Positions 37,380 through 50,368 of a stretch of 64,000 nt of DNA are shown here, in pieces. Numbering within the stretch: the first letter of the stretch is position 1; every line of letters starts with the position of its first letter. Source of the stretch: Priapulus caudatus (Eukaryota; Priapulida; Priapulimorpha; Priapulimorphida; Priapulidae); the NCBI RefSeq assembly GCF_000485595.1, contig NW_014577116.1, forward strand, positions 244,231 to 308,230, written 5' to 3'. The translations under genes and the position numbers were made by a program. A model generated the notes under the pieces. It was not told where the DNA came from and made no database searches. It was given only the letters and a program-made list of their open reading frames with translations.

Positions 37380-38050
37380 CCTATAACCTCTAATATGGCT
37401 GCGGAAACAACCGCACTGCGCCAACAGCACCACACGCGCGCCTGCGTGTTGGCTTGCTCGCGCACAAACTCTCGATCCTACACACAAACACGCGCACACC
37501 ACTCCACGAGTCTCTCAGAGTAGGCTGCGGGCGGAGTGAAGCCAGCACGTTCGCATATATCTCCGCTACGCTCCCGAGCCTCGCTGCCACCGCTACTCCT
37601 CGTGAATCTAGCGCGCGACAACACACGCAGCGGCGGCGCAGCCTCCTAGGACTCCTAGCGCGCGGCAGCGATCGGTTTTTTCATCTTGCGTAACCGCCGC
37701 CAATGACTCACGGCGATGCGAATGGCTAGTGAATGTAGAATCCTCTGCCTCCTCCTCCTCTTGCTGCTTCTCCCCCTCCTCCCTCACGCTCCCGCTACTG
37801 CCTGCTGCGCGGCGGAGCACGCGTCCTGGTGTGATGTCACACGTGATGTCACAGTCAGTCCGGAACCATGAATCACCAGGCCACTGAGTGAAGACTGTGC
37901 AGCAGCAGCTAACAACGCGCTTCCAGCGCTGACAGAGGCGGCGGCAGCTAGGAGGCAGGCAACCTGCATCAATACATGTGCAGCTTCATATACAGACGGG
38001 AGCGCACCGCTGCAGCAGCCAGGACACGCGGCCGCATCATTGAAGCAACG
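37380..38050. promoter_or_regulatory. CpG-rich promoter-like block
   Basis: Dense CpG contrasts with the AT-rich flanks. On the minus strand TGACATCACGTGTGACATCA (37834-37853) combines an E-box with CRE/ATF-like sites. Downstream is a purine-rich 5'UTR-like stretch and a good donor, CATCGCC|GTGAGTC, near 37714. A minus-strand gene could start here, but I found no coding exon to attach. Confidence 0.35.
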
Positions 38051-40885
38051 TGGTAGCAAACTCGGCCTTTCTTCGCTCAGCTTTTTCTACCATGTTTGTT
38101 CTGTAGCAAATCGGGACATCATTTATGTGCCGTCGTTATTTCAAATGGCTGCCACGTCTACGTACACATGCGCTCACACGGCAGCTTGCAATTTCCTCTG
38201 GTTTCTTTGTGTTTCACGGATTCCATTCAACATTCAATGTGCCTATCAAATTTTAATTGCACCCCTGTCTATATAAACCACATTGATACCAAAATCAAAC
38301 AGTGTCAGATGTACCCAGATTTCATGTCTACTAAGGTGTAGATTACCTTCTTGGAACCGAATGCGCTCTAAGATATGGACATGTGCTGTGCATTATTCGC
38401 AAACATGTAAATATATATTACATATCAATCCAGTAAGATGTGCCAAGAGATGTAATGACAGTGGGATAAGACGTACCATGGGTTCTATCAGTGCAGATCA
38501 CATAGCAGTGTGTACAGAACACTGCATGGTATTGGTAGTAGTAGCAATACTTGGTCGCTATTAGAACCAGAGGCTCCCCATCACAGACTTAGCTATCCTT
38601 GCAGTTAACATCACAGGCACTACTGCGTGTACCTGATTCTGTGGAACATAAAACCACCTACTAATCGACTGCACGCTTACTTCCAGGCCACGTACCACTT
38701 ACACGCGGTCCGGTCAGCCTGGCCGAACGCCACCACTTCCATTACGAACGCTATACATAGAGGCAGATAATCTTTTCAGTTTTGCTGCACAGTATCCATG
38801 GCCTGCATAAATCTTAGGGGTAAGCATCTAGCAACAAATTAGGACGACTGTATAACAAGCTTGCAATCGTATATAATCAGGCAGTCATCAGCGTGCACCT
38901 AGATGCGTGTAAACCTAGCTACAAATTTCAGGCTGCAAGCTTTTAAAAATGAATATATTAATATATATATGAACATTTCCAATACATACTACACAACCAA
39001 TGACCACGCAATGGCCTTGAAGAAAACGCCAGCAGTCACAACATAATACCTGCACATGAACAATGACTATCATTATCATTGCTCATTAATTTTAATTAGA
39101 TTCATAAATGCTAATCTCGTATATATGGTCGTAATAAAGACGCACTAGTTAGTATTCTCCTTCATATTGCTGCTAATACCATTAACTTAGGTTGACGTGA
39201 AGTTGCCCCTTACCAAATTAGAGCTTCACGTCCCCACCCACTGCAGGATACACAGAGCAGATAACCAGTACACCGAAGCATAGCCCAGGGATGACACAAA
39301 CGTCTTCCCTTTTTTGCCGAACCATTTTTTTTCTAGCTGACGGCCAGCAACATACGCGCATGAGTGCTGAGTGTGGGAAGAGGAGGAGGCTGATAATTTT
39401 TCTTAGAGCTAACAAAGCACCCGGCCCGTACTGTACAGTGTACATGCACATAATTAGAGGGGAACAGCGATTTGGATGAGGCACATGCGTTCTACGTGAC
39501 CATAGGAGCACACAAAGAGCCACGCACGGGGCTCGTCTACTTCCACGTGTGTGGGGGAGAGGTAGGGGTGGGAATCGACCGGTGGTCTCCGTGCCAGCTG
39601 CGGTATTGTTGTGGCACGCATGCGCTGCTAGTTAAAGGACTAGAACACTTGAAACTATGATGTTTAAATGCCCCGATACAGTATGTGTGTGCTAAAAACA
39701 TTAGAACAACACTAACGAAAGAACATACAATGTTGTAGTTATGGCACTATGCCTGTGCATAAGAAAGTAGGGCAATATTCTCAACCTACCCGACATGCCC
39801 TACGTTATCCCTCCGTTCACGACCACGCTTCTAACACTGTCATAGCACTCCAGCTAACATGCGCAAATAATAAGGTGACGAAATGGTTCAAATTTCCTGA
39901 GAACATCGTTAAATAAATCGGAAACTGATGCATTGCAATAACAAAATTAAAACACTAATAGTAATATGAACAAACATGAAGAGGACTTTCAGGTACTACC
40001 CAACGTAAAAGTAAACCAGTTGAGTGCAAGTGGTTGTAACTTGTATGCCACACAAATTATGCAGATATTTGTGTAGATATGAGCATAGATAACCCTTTGA
40101 ATATCTTATCATCTACATATGATTTACATTTATAATTGCATCTGGTTGTTCACCCATTTTGCCAAAATTGAATGGCTAACCTCACCTCAAGATATAGGCA
40201 ACACGGAAATGTCAGCATCTCATGTAGAATGTAAATGTGCTAAGTACTGCTCTTAGATTGTTTGTAAGTATAGTAGTGCTACCAGTACGAATATATATGC
40301 ACTGAGTATTAATTTTAGCAGGCCTTATAATCAAACGGAGCTACTTTCCAGCACCTGATGCTTTTCGTTAAAAAACATGCAATACCAAATTACCAACTAC
40401 ACATCTGCGCAGTGGCATCAAACTCGTACAGCTGCACCGCACATCAGTAAAAAAATGCATACTTCTGTAGTAAAAAACAGAAACGCGTGTTCAGTCCTGC
40501 AGATTATTTCGGTAGAGATGCTACTCCACATGCATCAGCCTTGCGCAACAATTCTGCATTCTATTTCAAATACACGTCTTCTTTATCACAACTCGATCAA
40601 TGTACACCTACCATTTGATCAATGACTCATTTTTCTGCTAAATGCCTGTACCTAGAGTATTGCTTGGTACTTCCTTATACATGAATAGTTATAACTGATA
40701 ACAAGAGTAGATAAGCAATAGATAAAATAATAGACAGTTTCTATAAATGGCAGTATAAACCTGTTAGCACTAAAAAACATTCAACAATTTAAATTATATG
40801 CATTATTTACAAGTGACTATTGCTCCAATCATGAATATAAAATGAAAAAACCTCTAGACACTACTCAGTTATATACATATTTTAC

Positions 40886-41084
40886 CAGGGTTCTCCAAGC
40901 TTTTTTCATTATAGCATGGGGTGCTGCGTTTACGGTCCTAGTTGCAAATCGCCGAAGGTGGTTTGCGTGCTAGGGGGGTTTGGGGGCTATGATATTTAGA
41001 GTGGCGGGTGCATTTTAGGATGGCGGGGCTCGACAATAGCCTGGCGGGCCGCCAGGCTAGTATAAGTTCTCTTGGAGAACCCTG
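40886..41084. mobile_element. CAGG-type TIR element, 5-bp duplication
   Basis: Ends CAGGGTTCTCCAAG and its exact inverse CTTGGAGAACCCTG, flanked by TTTAC on both sides. The interior is GC-rich (GGCGGGCCGCC). About 200 bp, non-coding. A possible related end (AAGGTTCTCC) is at 57110. Confidence 0.7.
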
Positions 41085-43485
41085 TTTACCTAACCCCACA
41101 ATTACATAACATCACAACAAAATATAAATATTTCGATTGTGAGCTTGGCCATATTGAAGAAATACATTTGAACTCGGTGGCATTGTGGTTTTCATAACAT
41201 TTTTCAGCAAAGCTGAATAGTATTGACAAGGTATAGAGCTATGGAAACAGTGTTGAAATATAAAGTGTTTTTTTAAATATACAATACTTTAAAATTCATT
41301 AAAAATAATAATGCAGTAAATTTGTGCAAATTACTACTATTCTTTGCTTGCATGGGCCTAGCGTGTTATTGTTTACAGGTACAAATTGTTGACGATTTAA
41401 TTTCACATGAATTAATGTGAAACCAAAATTCATGATGATGAAGTTCTGAGAATGTTCAACTTTACTGCTTATTTCTGGCTTATCAATAACATTCCATAAG
41501 TTACACAAACATGCTCAGATGTAGAATATTTTTAAAACTAGCTTTTACTACTTTAAATAATATTATTTATTTACTCACTTTACTTTACTCACTTTATTTA
41601 TTTATCAGATTATTTATCAAATATTTTATCAATTGAGGCATTTGGTCTTGGGCAATAGTAACAGAAAGTGATTGTCACCTTGTATGTGATTGAAAATTTC
41701 AATTTCATTATTTTTAACTTGCTTTTAAAAAAAACCTATACCACAGTTGTGAAATATATTATTAACACACACACAACGTACACAAACACATGTATACACA
41801 CGTACACACACACGCGTGCGTGCGTGCGTGTGCATACATGTGCATGTCAGAGCGTACAGGGGTGTGTATATGCATTCATGACTGTGTATTCGTGTGTGTG
41901 TGGTTTCTGTGCTTAAAACATGCAACTAAATTACAAATTTGTGTAAATTGTGCTTAGAGTTGACATTATACTCACATTGGCCAACTCAAATTATATAGTA
42001 AATAAATATAAATTATATCAAATTATCAATGTTTATGTACCTTATGTCATCTAATAGTGCTACTTAAAAACACTGTTCAAATGCTTGCGTACATCTGCAT
42101 TCTTACTGCACATACGCCATAACAAAGTGACAATTATACACATGTGACATACACAATTTGTTTTGGGGTGAGTTTATTAGTCTGTTATGGCAAATCTATT
42201 TTTTAATAGTGGAATGGCCCTACATACTCCATCTAGTGTTAGTGTCATGTAAACTACTAAAACATTGAACAAAACAAGTCATGGAAAGACAACGGCAGTC
42301 GCTTGCATACGCACACGTGGTGAGTCGTGCAACCGATCGCTTGCGGTTGCAGGTTGCAGCGACGAGCAACTAAAAATCGCAGGTCCGCGCTAGGCTTTAG
42401 GAAATGACTTTGCATCTTTTACCAATGAACATGGTAATTTTTGAAACGCAAGCCAGTATAGTACTATTAGTAGCTCAAAAGCAATATAATATCATCTCAA
42501 AATGCGGTGCATCCCGGCCATTAACCTTTTATAAACAGTCGTTTACAGTTTTACAAAAAGACGGCCATGCCACGCGAGAGCTTTACCTGATTTCAGTTCA
42601 TAAAGCATGCTGCACCAACAGCTAAGTCGTGTTATGATTACTTGTAAACACTTAATTTTAAACGGTAAAAAACTGGGGGAGATTAGTTGACAAGGTGTTC
42701 TGTCATCATGTGAATCAAATAAAAGGTTTAAAGTCCTCAGTTCTACTCTAGCCTAGGGCCAACATGATCATCATCCGTCATCCTAACTCAAAACCTAACT
42801 TGACGCTACCCCAACACTATGGAATGAGACTTCTAAAACGTATATTGTATAGTGTGATCAGACGTTGGGTGAGTGCAAGTACGTAGATTTCAACGCTTGA
42901 TCTACCAGTCTTAATTCATTATAAATATCAAGTAAATAAATAGACTTTGTCAGTTTTAAAAGAATAAAAATGATTATATGAATGTGAGGCCGAGGTCTCT
43001 GTTGTCTGTTGATACAACAGCTTTAAATATATATAACGTTTCAACACAGCTCAGTTCGTTGGTGTTTACGTTGTCATCATCATTCATCACACATACATTC
43101 CCTCCTATAAACACACATTATTGTACTCTACATATGTACATCTATAAACACTTACCAACTCATGTACGAAATCCCAACAGTTAGGAGAAATCCTACGATC
43201 ACAGAAAAACATTACCTTTACCTTATCTCTGAAATCCACCGAGTGTTTATTCGGTCGACGAAAACCGGCCGCCCAATGTAAATCATCCGCGTAAGCGAAG
43301 AGTAGAATATAATAATGGTTATTGTGATCGTTTTTTTCCCCAAGCAACTATATGTCAGAAAATACTCTTGTAAAATATTATAGTCAGGTATATTTACTCA
43401 TCTTAATTTCTATTCAAACAGTCCAGGCAGTACTTCTTGTATAAAACGCGAATATATATGTAGAGACTCAGAGAGCACCATATAT

Positions 43486-43559
43486 TAGATACAATAATGT
43501 AACCCAAACCCAAGAGGATACCCCTATCCTCTTGGGTTTGGGTTACATTATTGTATCTA
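43486..43559. mobile_element. Near-perfect 74-bp palindrome with 9-bp target duplication
   Basis: Perfect inverted arms of 35 bp (43486-43520 and 43525-43559) begin TAGATACAATAATGTAACCC and surround a 4-base CCCC loop. ACCATATAT flanks both sides (43477-43485 and 43560-43568). The lack of any arm mismatch suggests recent insertion or gene conversion. Confidence 0.75.
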
Positions 43560-43578
43560 ACCATATATGTGTATCAAT

Positions 43579-45031
43579 CAGGGGCGTAGATAGCGGGGGG
43601 GATGGAGGGGATGCATCCCCCCACTTATTGACGTGGGGGGATGGCGTGTACAATCATCCCCCCTTACTTTCAGGAGGAAAATGGGGTATTAAAAATTTTC
43701 TGGGGGAGGACCCGCATACCCACGCCTGTTTCTTACCACCCTCCTCGAAAACCTGCATTAAAATCTCATATTTTACAGACACTAAATTCTGAACAGTTAT
43801 CTACAAATCCGTCATTGCTATTCATACTCTCCTAATGTATTATTACAGAAATGGAACGTGACTTACATCTCCTGTAACATGGCTGTAATTAACTCGTTCC
43901 GAGAATGACATTATTTTACTGAAACTAAGACGGTTAATTTTGGACGCATTCCCCATATACGATTTTTTTTTCAAAATCCCCAGTCTTATCACTGCTCACG
44001 AAAGTTAAATCCTTGCTTTATTCAAAATTAGAATAGACCTATTGAGAGTTGGGATATTGAATTTTCGCGGGGATTGAATGAAAAAATTCAATTTCATCTC
44101 ACTTTTTTGGGGGGAGGGGGTGCTGAGACCCGACCGGAAGTATATTCCCGATTTCGTATAAGGGGTGAAAATATGCACTTTTCAAGTCTGGTTGTTTTTC
44201 TCATATTTTTTTGGCAGTTTTAACGTTCTCAGTAAAATATACGTTTTATCAAAATTTCAGGGGGAGATGATTCCAGTGCTGTATAGTCATCAACGAGGGT
44301 CGGTAGCACGGGGCGGTCGCCCCCCTAGAATTTTCAGGGCAAAGGTATTTTAGCCTACGTAAGTCTGCACTGGTAACCCCAGTGAGGACATGTACATAGC
44401 ACAGATTTGGTAGAAAGTATTTTAGTCTTTGGTGTCCCCAAAGGTAAAAATACTCGACTCAACAGTGATGTTATTGTGATGAAGATTGTTTAATAGTGCT
44501 GCCTCATAGTGCAGGAAATTGCATCGAAGAGGTGTTACTTTCAACAAAATCCCCGGACCCCCCTAAACAGAAGGGAGACACGTACGCCCTAAAGGAGGAA
44601 CAATCGTGATATTCTATGATAAAGTTGTCCAAAATTGATTGCTTTTAGATTGCAACTTTTTAACAATTCCACGGACCCCCTCCCCTCCCCCCGGGCGCTT
44701 CGTGCCCTTGAGCTTTTCTGGATCCGCCACTGGTTGTGTGTGGAGGGGGGGCGTGTTATTAAACCTCTGGGATCCAAAGAAAAAAATTACCCTAGAATTC
44801 ACAAAATTGCACTTACAATATCAATTTTTTTCAATTCCCTCAAAAACGGCCCCTGGGCCCCGGACAAGGGCTCTGCCCCTGCTCCCTGCCAGGGGCCCTA
44901 CGGCGGGCCCCTGGACCCCACCCATTAAGGGCTTTGCGCCAAGGCGCTCGCGGTGTGCTCGCGCACACTCTTCATTCGCACACAGCAAAATCATCCCCCC
45001 ACAACTGAGGGAGGACCTGTCTACGCCACTG
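43579..45031. mobile_element. hAT-like non-autonomous element, 1.45 kb
   Basis: Ends CAGGGGCGTAGATAG and inverse CTACGCCACTG, with a perfect 8-bp duplication GTATCAAT (43571-43578 and 45032-45039). The interior is C/G-run-rich (CCCCCC, GGGGGG) and includes another end-like motif, GGATCCGCCACTG (about 44720). That motif suggests nested insertion. No transposase frame seen. Confidence 0.72.
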
Positions 45032-45371
45032 GTATCAATAATAATTATATATCTGTATTGATAAACTTGTGCAGTTTCAGTGTCATCTCAGATGTTTTGT
45101 ATAGACTTCCCTATTTTTACGCAAGAGTTATGCGACCAATTATTACGCGACCATTTGCAAAATGTATTATATTTTATAATTTATTTCAATAAATTAAATT
45201 CTTGGTGTGAAACTGTGGATTAGGTTTCTGTTTCTGTTTTTGTTGTAGTACGTTGCAGTATCCAAAATTGGCATCGAGGCAACGGAATCGGGAGAGGGCT
45301 AATTATTTTAGAATTGATGTTGGCTGCGCTTAGATGTAAATTGCTCAGCACTGTCCGCAGTTACTATGTGG

Positions 45372-45745
45372 TCACCCAGGTGGTTCCACTGTATCACTGT
45401 GTGGACAAAGAAGGAATTCTTGTACTGCATGGTCAGTTTTGTACGCTGGTACGTTGAATCCTTTTGAGTTCAGACGGATGGAACGTTCGTTGATGAGAGC
45501 ACTGATGAACTCCTCCTTGTTGTATCTGCTAGGTGGTCTCACTCGTATTTTGCCGGTTTTGCACGTCTTTTGCCTGTAGAGATAGGTTAGTCGCATATCA
45601 CGACGGCGGTTTTGGAGGCTTTGCAGCTGTAGGGACGAGAGCATGCCTGTAACACAGCCTGGAGTTCTGCTGTGGTAGTCCCCTGTGATGAAGCGGGCTG
45701 CACGGTGTGTAATAACGTGAAGGTAAACTTGGAAAAAATCTAAAA
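45372..45745 (-). pseudogene. Non-LTR retrotransposon (LINE) ORF2 C-terminal relic
   Basis: The minus-strand frame reads VYLHVITHRAARFITGDYHS, then MLSSLQLQSLQNRRRDMRL and a YRQK segment. This resembles the conserved post-reverse-transcriptase tail of CR1/L2/Jockey-type LINEs (RRAARF...DY, then ML..L....L..RR...RL..LY). It ends at a stop at 45372, with no reverse transcriptase motifs upstream, so it is a 5'-truncated dead copy. The family call is from motif memory only. Confidence 0.6.
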
Positions 45746-48700
45746 CTCTGTATTCATCAATATTTCTCTCATCTCAAAATTTAAAAAAAGTTTTTAAATC
45801 AACCATTTTTAATTAATTCTCAAAGATCACTATTGCATCATCTGTATTTTATTACCCATCACATATTTTACATTTGTGGAAATAACTAACTATACACATA
45901 TTGTTAAGTGTGTAACCATTACCATGGGTCTACTCAGCAAACCCAATTTCTACTCCATAAGTTTCAAGACACTCAATGCCGTTCTAAGAAACCAATCGAA
46001 GCCATACGTTTTACAGTTAATAACTTTATTGTCCCTAACAAATCCAGCAAATGAAACAGCGACCTCAAACAAACGAGAAACACTGGAACAGGTGACACTA
46101 GCTGTCAAGTCTAATTTACAAACACCATCTGTGCAGTGTCTCAGTATAAAAATACTTAGCTATACTCAAGTCTACTCGATTCTCAAGCCTCACAAGCTGT
46201 GCTGAATGCTGTTTGGTTTACACATTGTCACGAGAAAGCGCCACTTTTACTCTGTCGCGCAGTACGGTACTCATGCTGTCTATTTGTTAACGGATTCCCA
46301 TGTTTGACTGGCAAGTTTGGTTTACAACATTCTACGCAAACACTGTGATAAGCAAATGTGCTCAGCTATCACCCCTGCATCCTATGAAGCCAGCGAAATA
46401 AGCCTTAGGCATTTAAGCCACGTCCCACGAAGGTAGGTAAATGCGAAGGTAGGTAACAACCTGCGCAGTCACATAAACCTGTGTGCTCCAAACTTCATGC
46501 CCGCATTCCACGAAGGCAGGGAAATGAGCCCAATCGCATCTCGCTCACACCCCACGAGTGCGCTCGAGACATCATGTCCACACTGCATGCAGGAAGAAAG
46601 ATGTTCTACTAAATAAGAACCATGCACTGTAAAACATCGCAGGGGCGTGCGGTACAGTAAGTGCTACTACCTGAGATGCCGCCAAGGTAAACCTAGATAT
46701 GAGAACGAACATTTGTAAACCCAACCGCATGTCGAAGGTCTGCGAAGATCCTTTCTTGCGTTTCTGATTATATTGTGCTCGCTCCCCTTCTCTTCCTCCC
46801 CCCTACCTATCTCTCCTGCACTCCCGTTATCTCTACCAACCCTCTTGTTCCCTGTCCACCTCTCTCTCGTTTTCTCTTTCCCCTTCCCTTTCTCGGTCTC
46901 ACATGACTCTAGTTCACGTAGGCAACAAAGCAGACGCGGTGAAAAGTGCAGATGCATTTTCTTTAACAATATATGCCACATCACATCCGGTGGAGGTTTA
47001 CCACCACTGTGCAACCGGCGACAAGTACGTGAAGGTTGAGAACATCGTGCTACTCTTGCTTACACTCTGTAAACATGTTTTAAGCATAACCTGAAGCATA
47101 AGTTGTATCTTGAAACAGATACACAACTACTGGCAGTCACTTCAGATTGTGTTTCACTAGCAGTTTCGCAACAGGGGGGCTGTACGCCATTTAATAACCA
47201 TGTATATTCCTCGCTGACGTACTGAATGCAAAATGCTGTAATTTCCATTTCTGGGTGTAGAAGGGAATGGAATACAGAATATTATAAACGTGTAAACAAT
47301 TGAGTACAATATAGATTGTTATGGTGTGCGACAAAGAACCATCCTCGGACAAACATGCAGCAATCGGTGTGGTTGAGAAGGCAGGTAAGTGTTCCTGTTA
47401 CAGAGACATGGTACAACGAAATATAACCATATATAAGACATCTGATCAATATGTCCCCTCCTACTCGCTCATCAGAGATAATGTGGCTAGGAGTACAGAT
47501 TCCTTGATAATGATCCCTACATTTTTCATGCCAAAACATGGTTGCAACAGCATTGCGAACAGTTCCAAATTTTTTTCAAATTCTTAGTGACAAAATCATG
47601 ACATTATCAAAAATTCACACCACAGACCAAAAGGTTAGGTCTGGTGCAGCGACTGAGGTCAAGCTAGTTCGCGTATCCACCAGTAGGTGTCAGTACACTA
47701 AAAAATAATAATTGTTGGCCTGACAACATTTTTAAAGGTGCATGTTTAATGCCAGCACATTAAAGACAAATGAGCACTTAAATGAACATTTAATGCAAAC
47801 ATTATTTGCAACTTCTCGTGATAAAAAAAAGTTGATCGCTTAGTACTAGTGCTTAGTAAAAATACTGCTTTAATTATACATAATTCAAACGAACTTTGAA
47901 ATTTTTGAAATTTTGGCAGGACTGATGATTACATGCAATTTTAAAAGTACCAGTTAGTCCATAGCAGTGTTTGTTTGGTCAAATCCTGTAATTTTATACA
48001 TTCTTATGCCACGTAGCAAACATTACCTATGATACGACTTAACAAGGATCAAATTTTCACATCTTAAAACTGTTATCTGGTGCCAGTTTACAAGCAGAAC
48101 AAATTAATACATATGCAACACATCTGCAGAACTTGGTATGCAAGAGACACTATCACTTTACCTATTAGTCTGGTTATTTCACAAGAAGCTGTTTCGCAGT
48201 TTTATACACCATGCCTCCATCACATTTAATGTGCACACAAGTGGTAAACGCTGCTACTGTAATTGAACACTGCTAATTTCTTATAGTTCACCTCTTAGGT
48301 GGCCAAGGCTATGGGAAAGAAACATACACATTGCCACCTAGTGAGTAAAACAAGAAAATGTTGGGCGGGCTTGAAACTAGGCACTATTGTCAATACCAAT
48401 CTCTCAAACCATTTGAATACGTCTAGAGGAAAAGTGCCACAATTTGAATAGGCATGAACATGAATCAAAAACATGAACCCAAATTGTCATGTAAAAAGTG
48501 GTTATCCACCAGAGGTTTGGCAGAACCTAGTCTTGCGCGAGTAACAATAGACCATGCTAACAGCAGTTGCCTCCCACAGTCTTGTCATCATCACCTTGCC
48601 ATGTTAATCGCATCAACATGATCGAAATAATATTTAGTAACAGAGCAGCTCTCGCAAATCTAGTGCATTAACAGTTTATAATAAATAATGTTACATCTAC

Positions 48701-49454
48701 TCTGTGCCTAACGATTTTAGAGTGTAATCGGTCTGGTGGATTAAAAATGGTTGACTTCTTCGAGTGATCAATTCTCGATTGCTCTCACTGCTAAGCTACA
48801 GTACAATACGAATCATTCAACCTAGCGAAAATTAATGCGGCTTTTTTTACACGTGATACTTGCTATGCTCGATTCCTCCAACTCTCATATGTACCATCAT
48901 CAAAACTCACTACAAAATACGGATTTCTACAGCACTGTTGAAAAGCTATGTACAGCATGCTGGCTCGACTGTGTGCGTGTCACGATGGCACAGCCGAGAT
49001 GATAACAAAGTTCATATGAAAGCAGACGAGGTGTCTCCGTATTGTACATCCTCCTGGTGGAAATTTACAACCACGGGCTGTAGCAGGGAAGGTGGTCTCA
49101 TGTCCGAATAGCTCTCTCCTCGCGCTGAAGTCGGACACAATTTGATCGGCTCACTCTCCACTACACACAGACTCGTTCCTCAGAATAGCCTGCGCGTGAC
49201 CAAAAGAGTCTCAGTCATCAACTTCGATAATTGTTAGACATAATCACGTACATTTATGTATTTAGTAACGCAAAGCAATCACTTAAAAGTGGGTGCCCTA
49301 TAAATTTTCTTTTAGCACAGAGACCTCTTAAATATGCAAATTTTTACAGGGTGCATACACATTTTTGTTAATTCGTCTACTAATTCTGTTATACGAAATA
49401 TAACCAGTACTGCAATGCGACTGTTGCTGTGCTGAGAATGTTGGAGCAGACGGC

Positions 49455-49955
49455 AGAAGAGTAGGCAGGAGAGTAGGCAAGAGAGTATACAGGAGAGGAG
49501 GCAGGAGGGTAGGCAGGAGAGGAGGTAGGAGCGTAGGCAGGAGAGTAGGCAGGAGAGTAGGCAGGAGAGGAGGCAGGAGGGTAGGCAGGAGAGTAGGCAG
49601 GAGAGTAGACAGTCAAGTAGGCAGGAGAGGGCAGGAGAAGAGGCAGGAGGCAGGAGAGTAGGCAGGAGAGGAGACAGTCGAGTAGGCAGGAGAGGGCAGG
49701 AGAAGAGGCAGGAGGCAGGAGAGTAGAGGAGAGTAGACAGTCGAGTAGGCAGGAGAGGGCAGGAGAAGAGGCAGGAGGCAGGAGAGTAGGCAGGAGAGTA
49801 GACAGTCGAGTAGGCAGGAGAGGGCAGGAGAGTAGGCAGGAGGCAGGAGAGTAGGCAGGAGAGTAGACAGGAGAGTAGGCAGGAGAGGGCAGGAGAGTAG
49901 GCAGGAGAGGGCAGGAGAGTAGGCAGGAGAGTAGGCAGGAGAGTAGGCAGCAATG
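49455..49955. repeat. AGGCAGGAGAGT-rich tandem array
   Basis: About 500 bp of GTAGGCAGGAGA-type units in higher-order blocks that recur around AGACAGTCGAGTAGGCAGG. Strand composition is almost purely A/G, so it is another long polypurine tract. The Pro/Leu/Ser frames on the minus strand are artefacts. Confidence 0.9.
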
Positions 49956-50119
49956 GATGGCAGGAAGTACACTAATTGTTGTAATAGAATTGACACAGAA
50001 CAGCCTATACATTTTTAAAGCTGTAACAAAATTCTGATTTTATCATGTTGCCACCAAGCAAATACTTTAGCAGCTCTTAGAATTTAACTTACCATCCGAG
50101 TACAAAGAACTGGGCTATG

Positions 50120-50186
50120 CTACATGAAGGAATTCTTATTTTTTGACTCCTCGTTGTCTGCTATCTGCTCTCGTAAAAATAAAACT
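50120..50186 (-). CDS. WAC: WAC exon 13 (terminal exon, stop)
   Basis: TTTCAG|AGTTTTA encodes [20 protein letters not shown], then Met and a TAG stop at 50122-50120. The last residues almost match the human end KNQNSFMV, so the stop position is secure. No canonical AATAAA is evident within 150 bases downstream on the minus strand. Confidence 0.94.
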
Positions 50187-50332
50187 CTGAAACAAACCAA
50201 ATACATGAGAAAACCTAGTAAAGGTAATGCAAAGAATTGAATCAATCCACTTGTGCACACCATATCTTCATCGTCACTAACCTACCCTTATAGGCTTATA
50301 CTGATTCCAGATCATAAACTTCACATATATAT

Positions 50333-50368
<36 letters not shown>

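Larger units (their letters stand above)
21958..37380. other. Intergenic, repeat-rich region
   Basis: Apart from one weak exon candidate (22584-22771) I see no gene. The region holds hairpin elements, microsatellites, a 41-bp array (30293-31015) and foldbacks E and G. Promoter elements of the neurabin-like gene are probably in the CpG-rich bases just upstream of 21957, but no TATA box stands out. Confidence 0.5.
38060..50119. other. Intergenic, transposon-rich region
   Basis: No convincing coding exon apart from the LINE relic. AT-rich unique-looking sequence (38.1-40.8 and 45.8-49.4 kb) alternates with DNA transposon fragments (40.9-41.1, 43.5-45.0 kb) and the 49.46-49.95 kb array. Confidence 0.5.

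Noticed and set aside
49312-50012. Pro/Leu/Ser repeat frames (PTLLPTLL...)
   Set aside because: Produced by the polypurine AGGCAGGAGAG array; all three frames are open.
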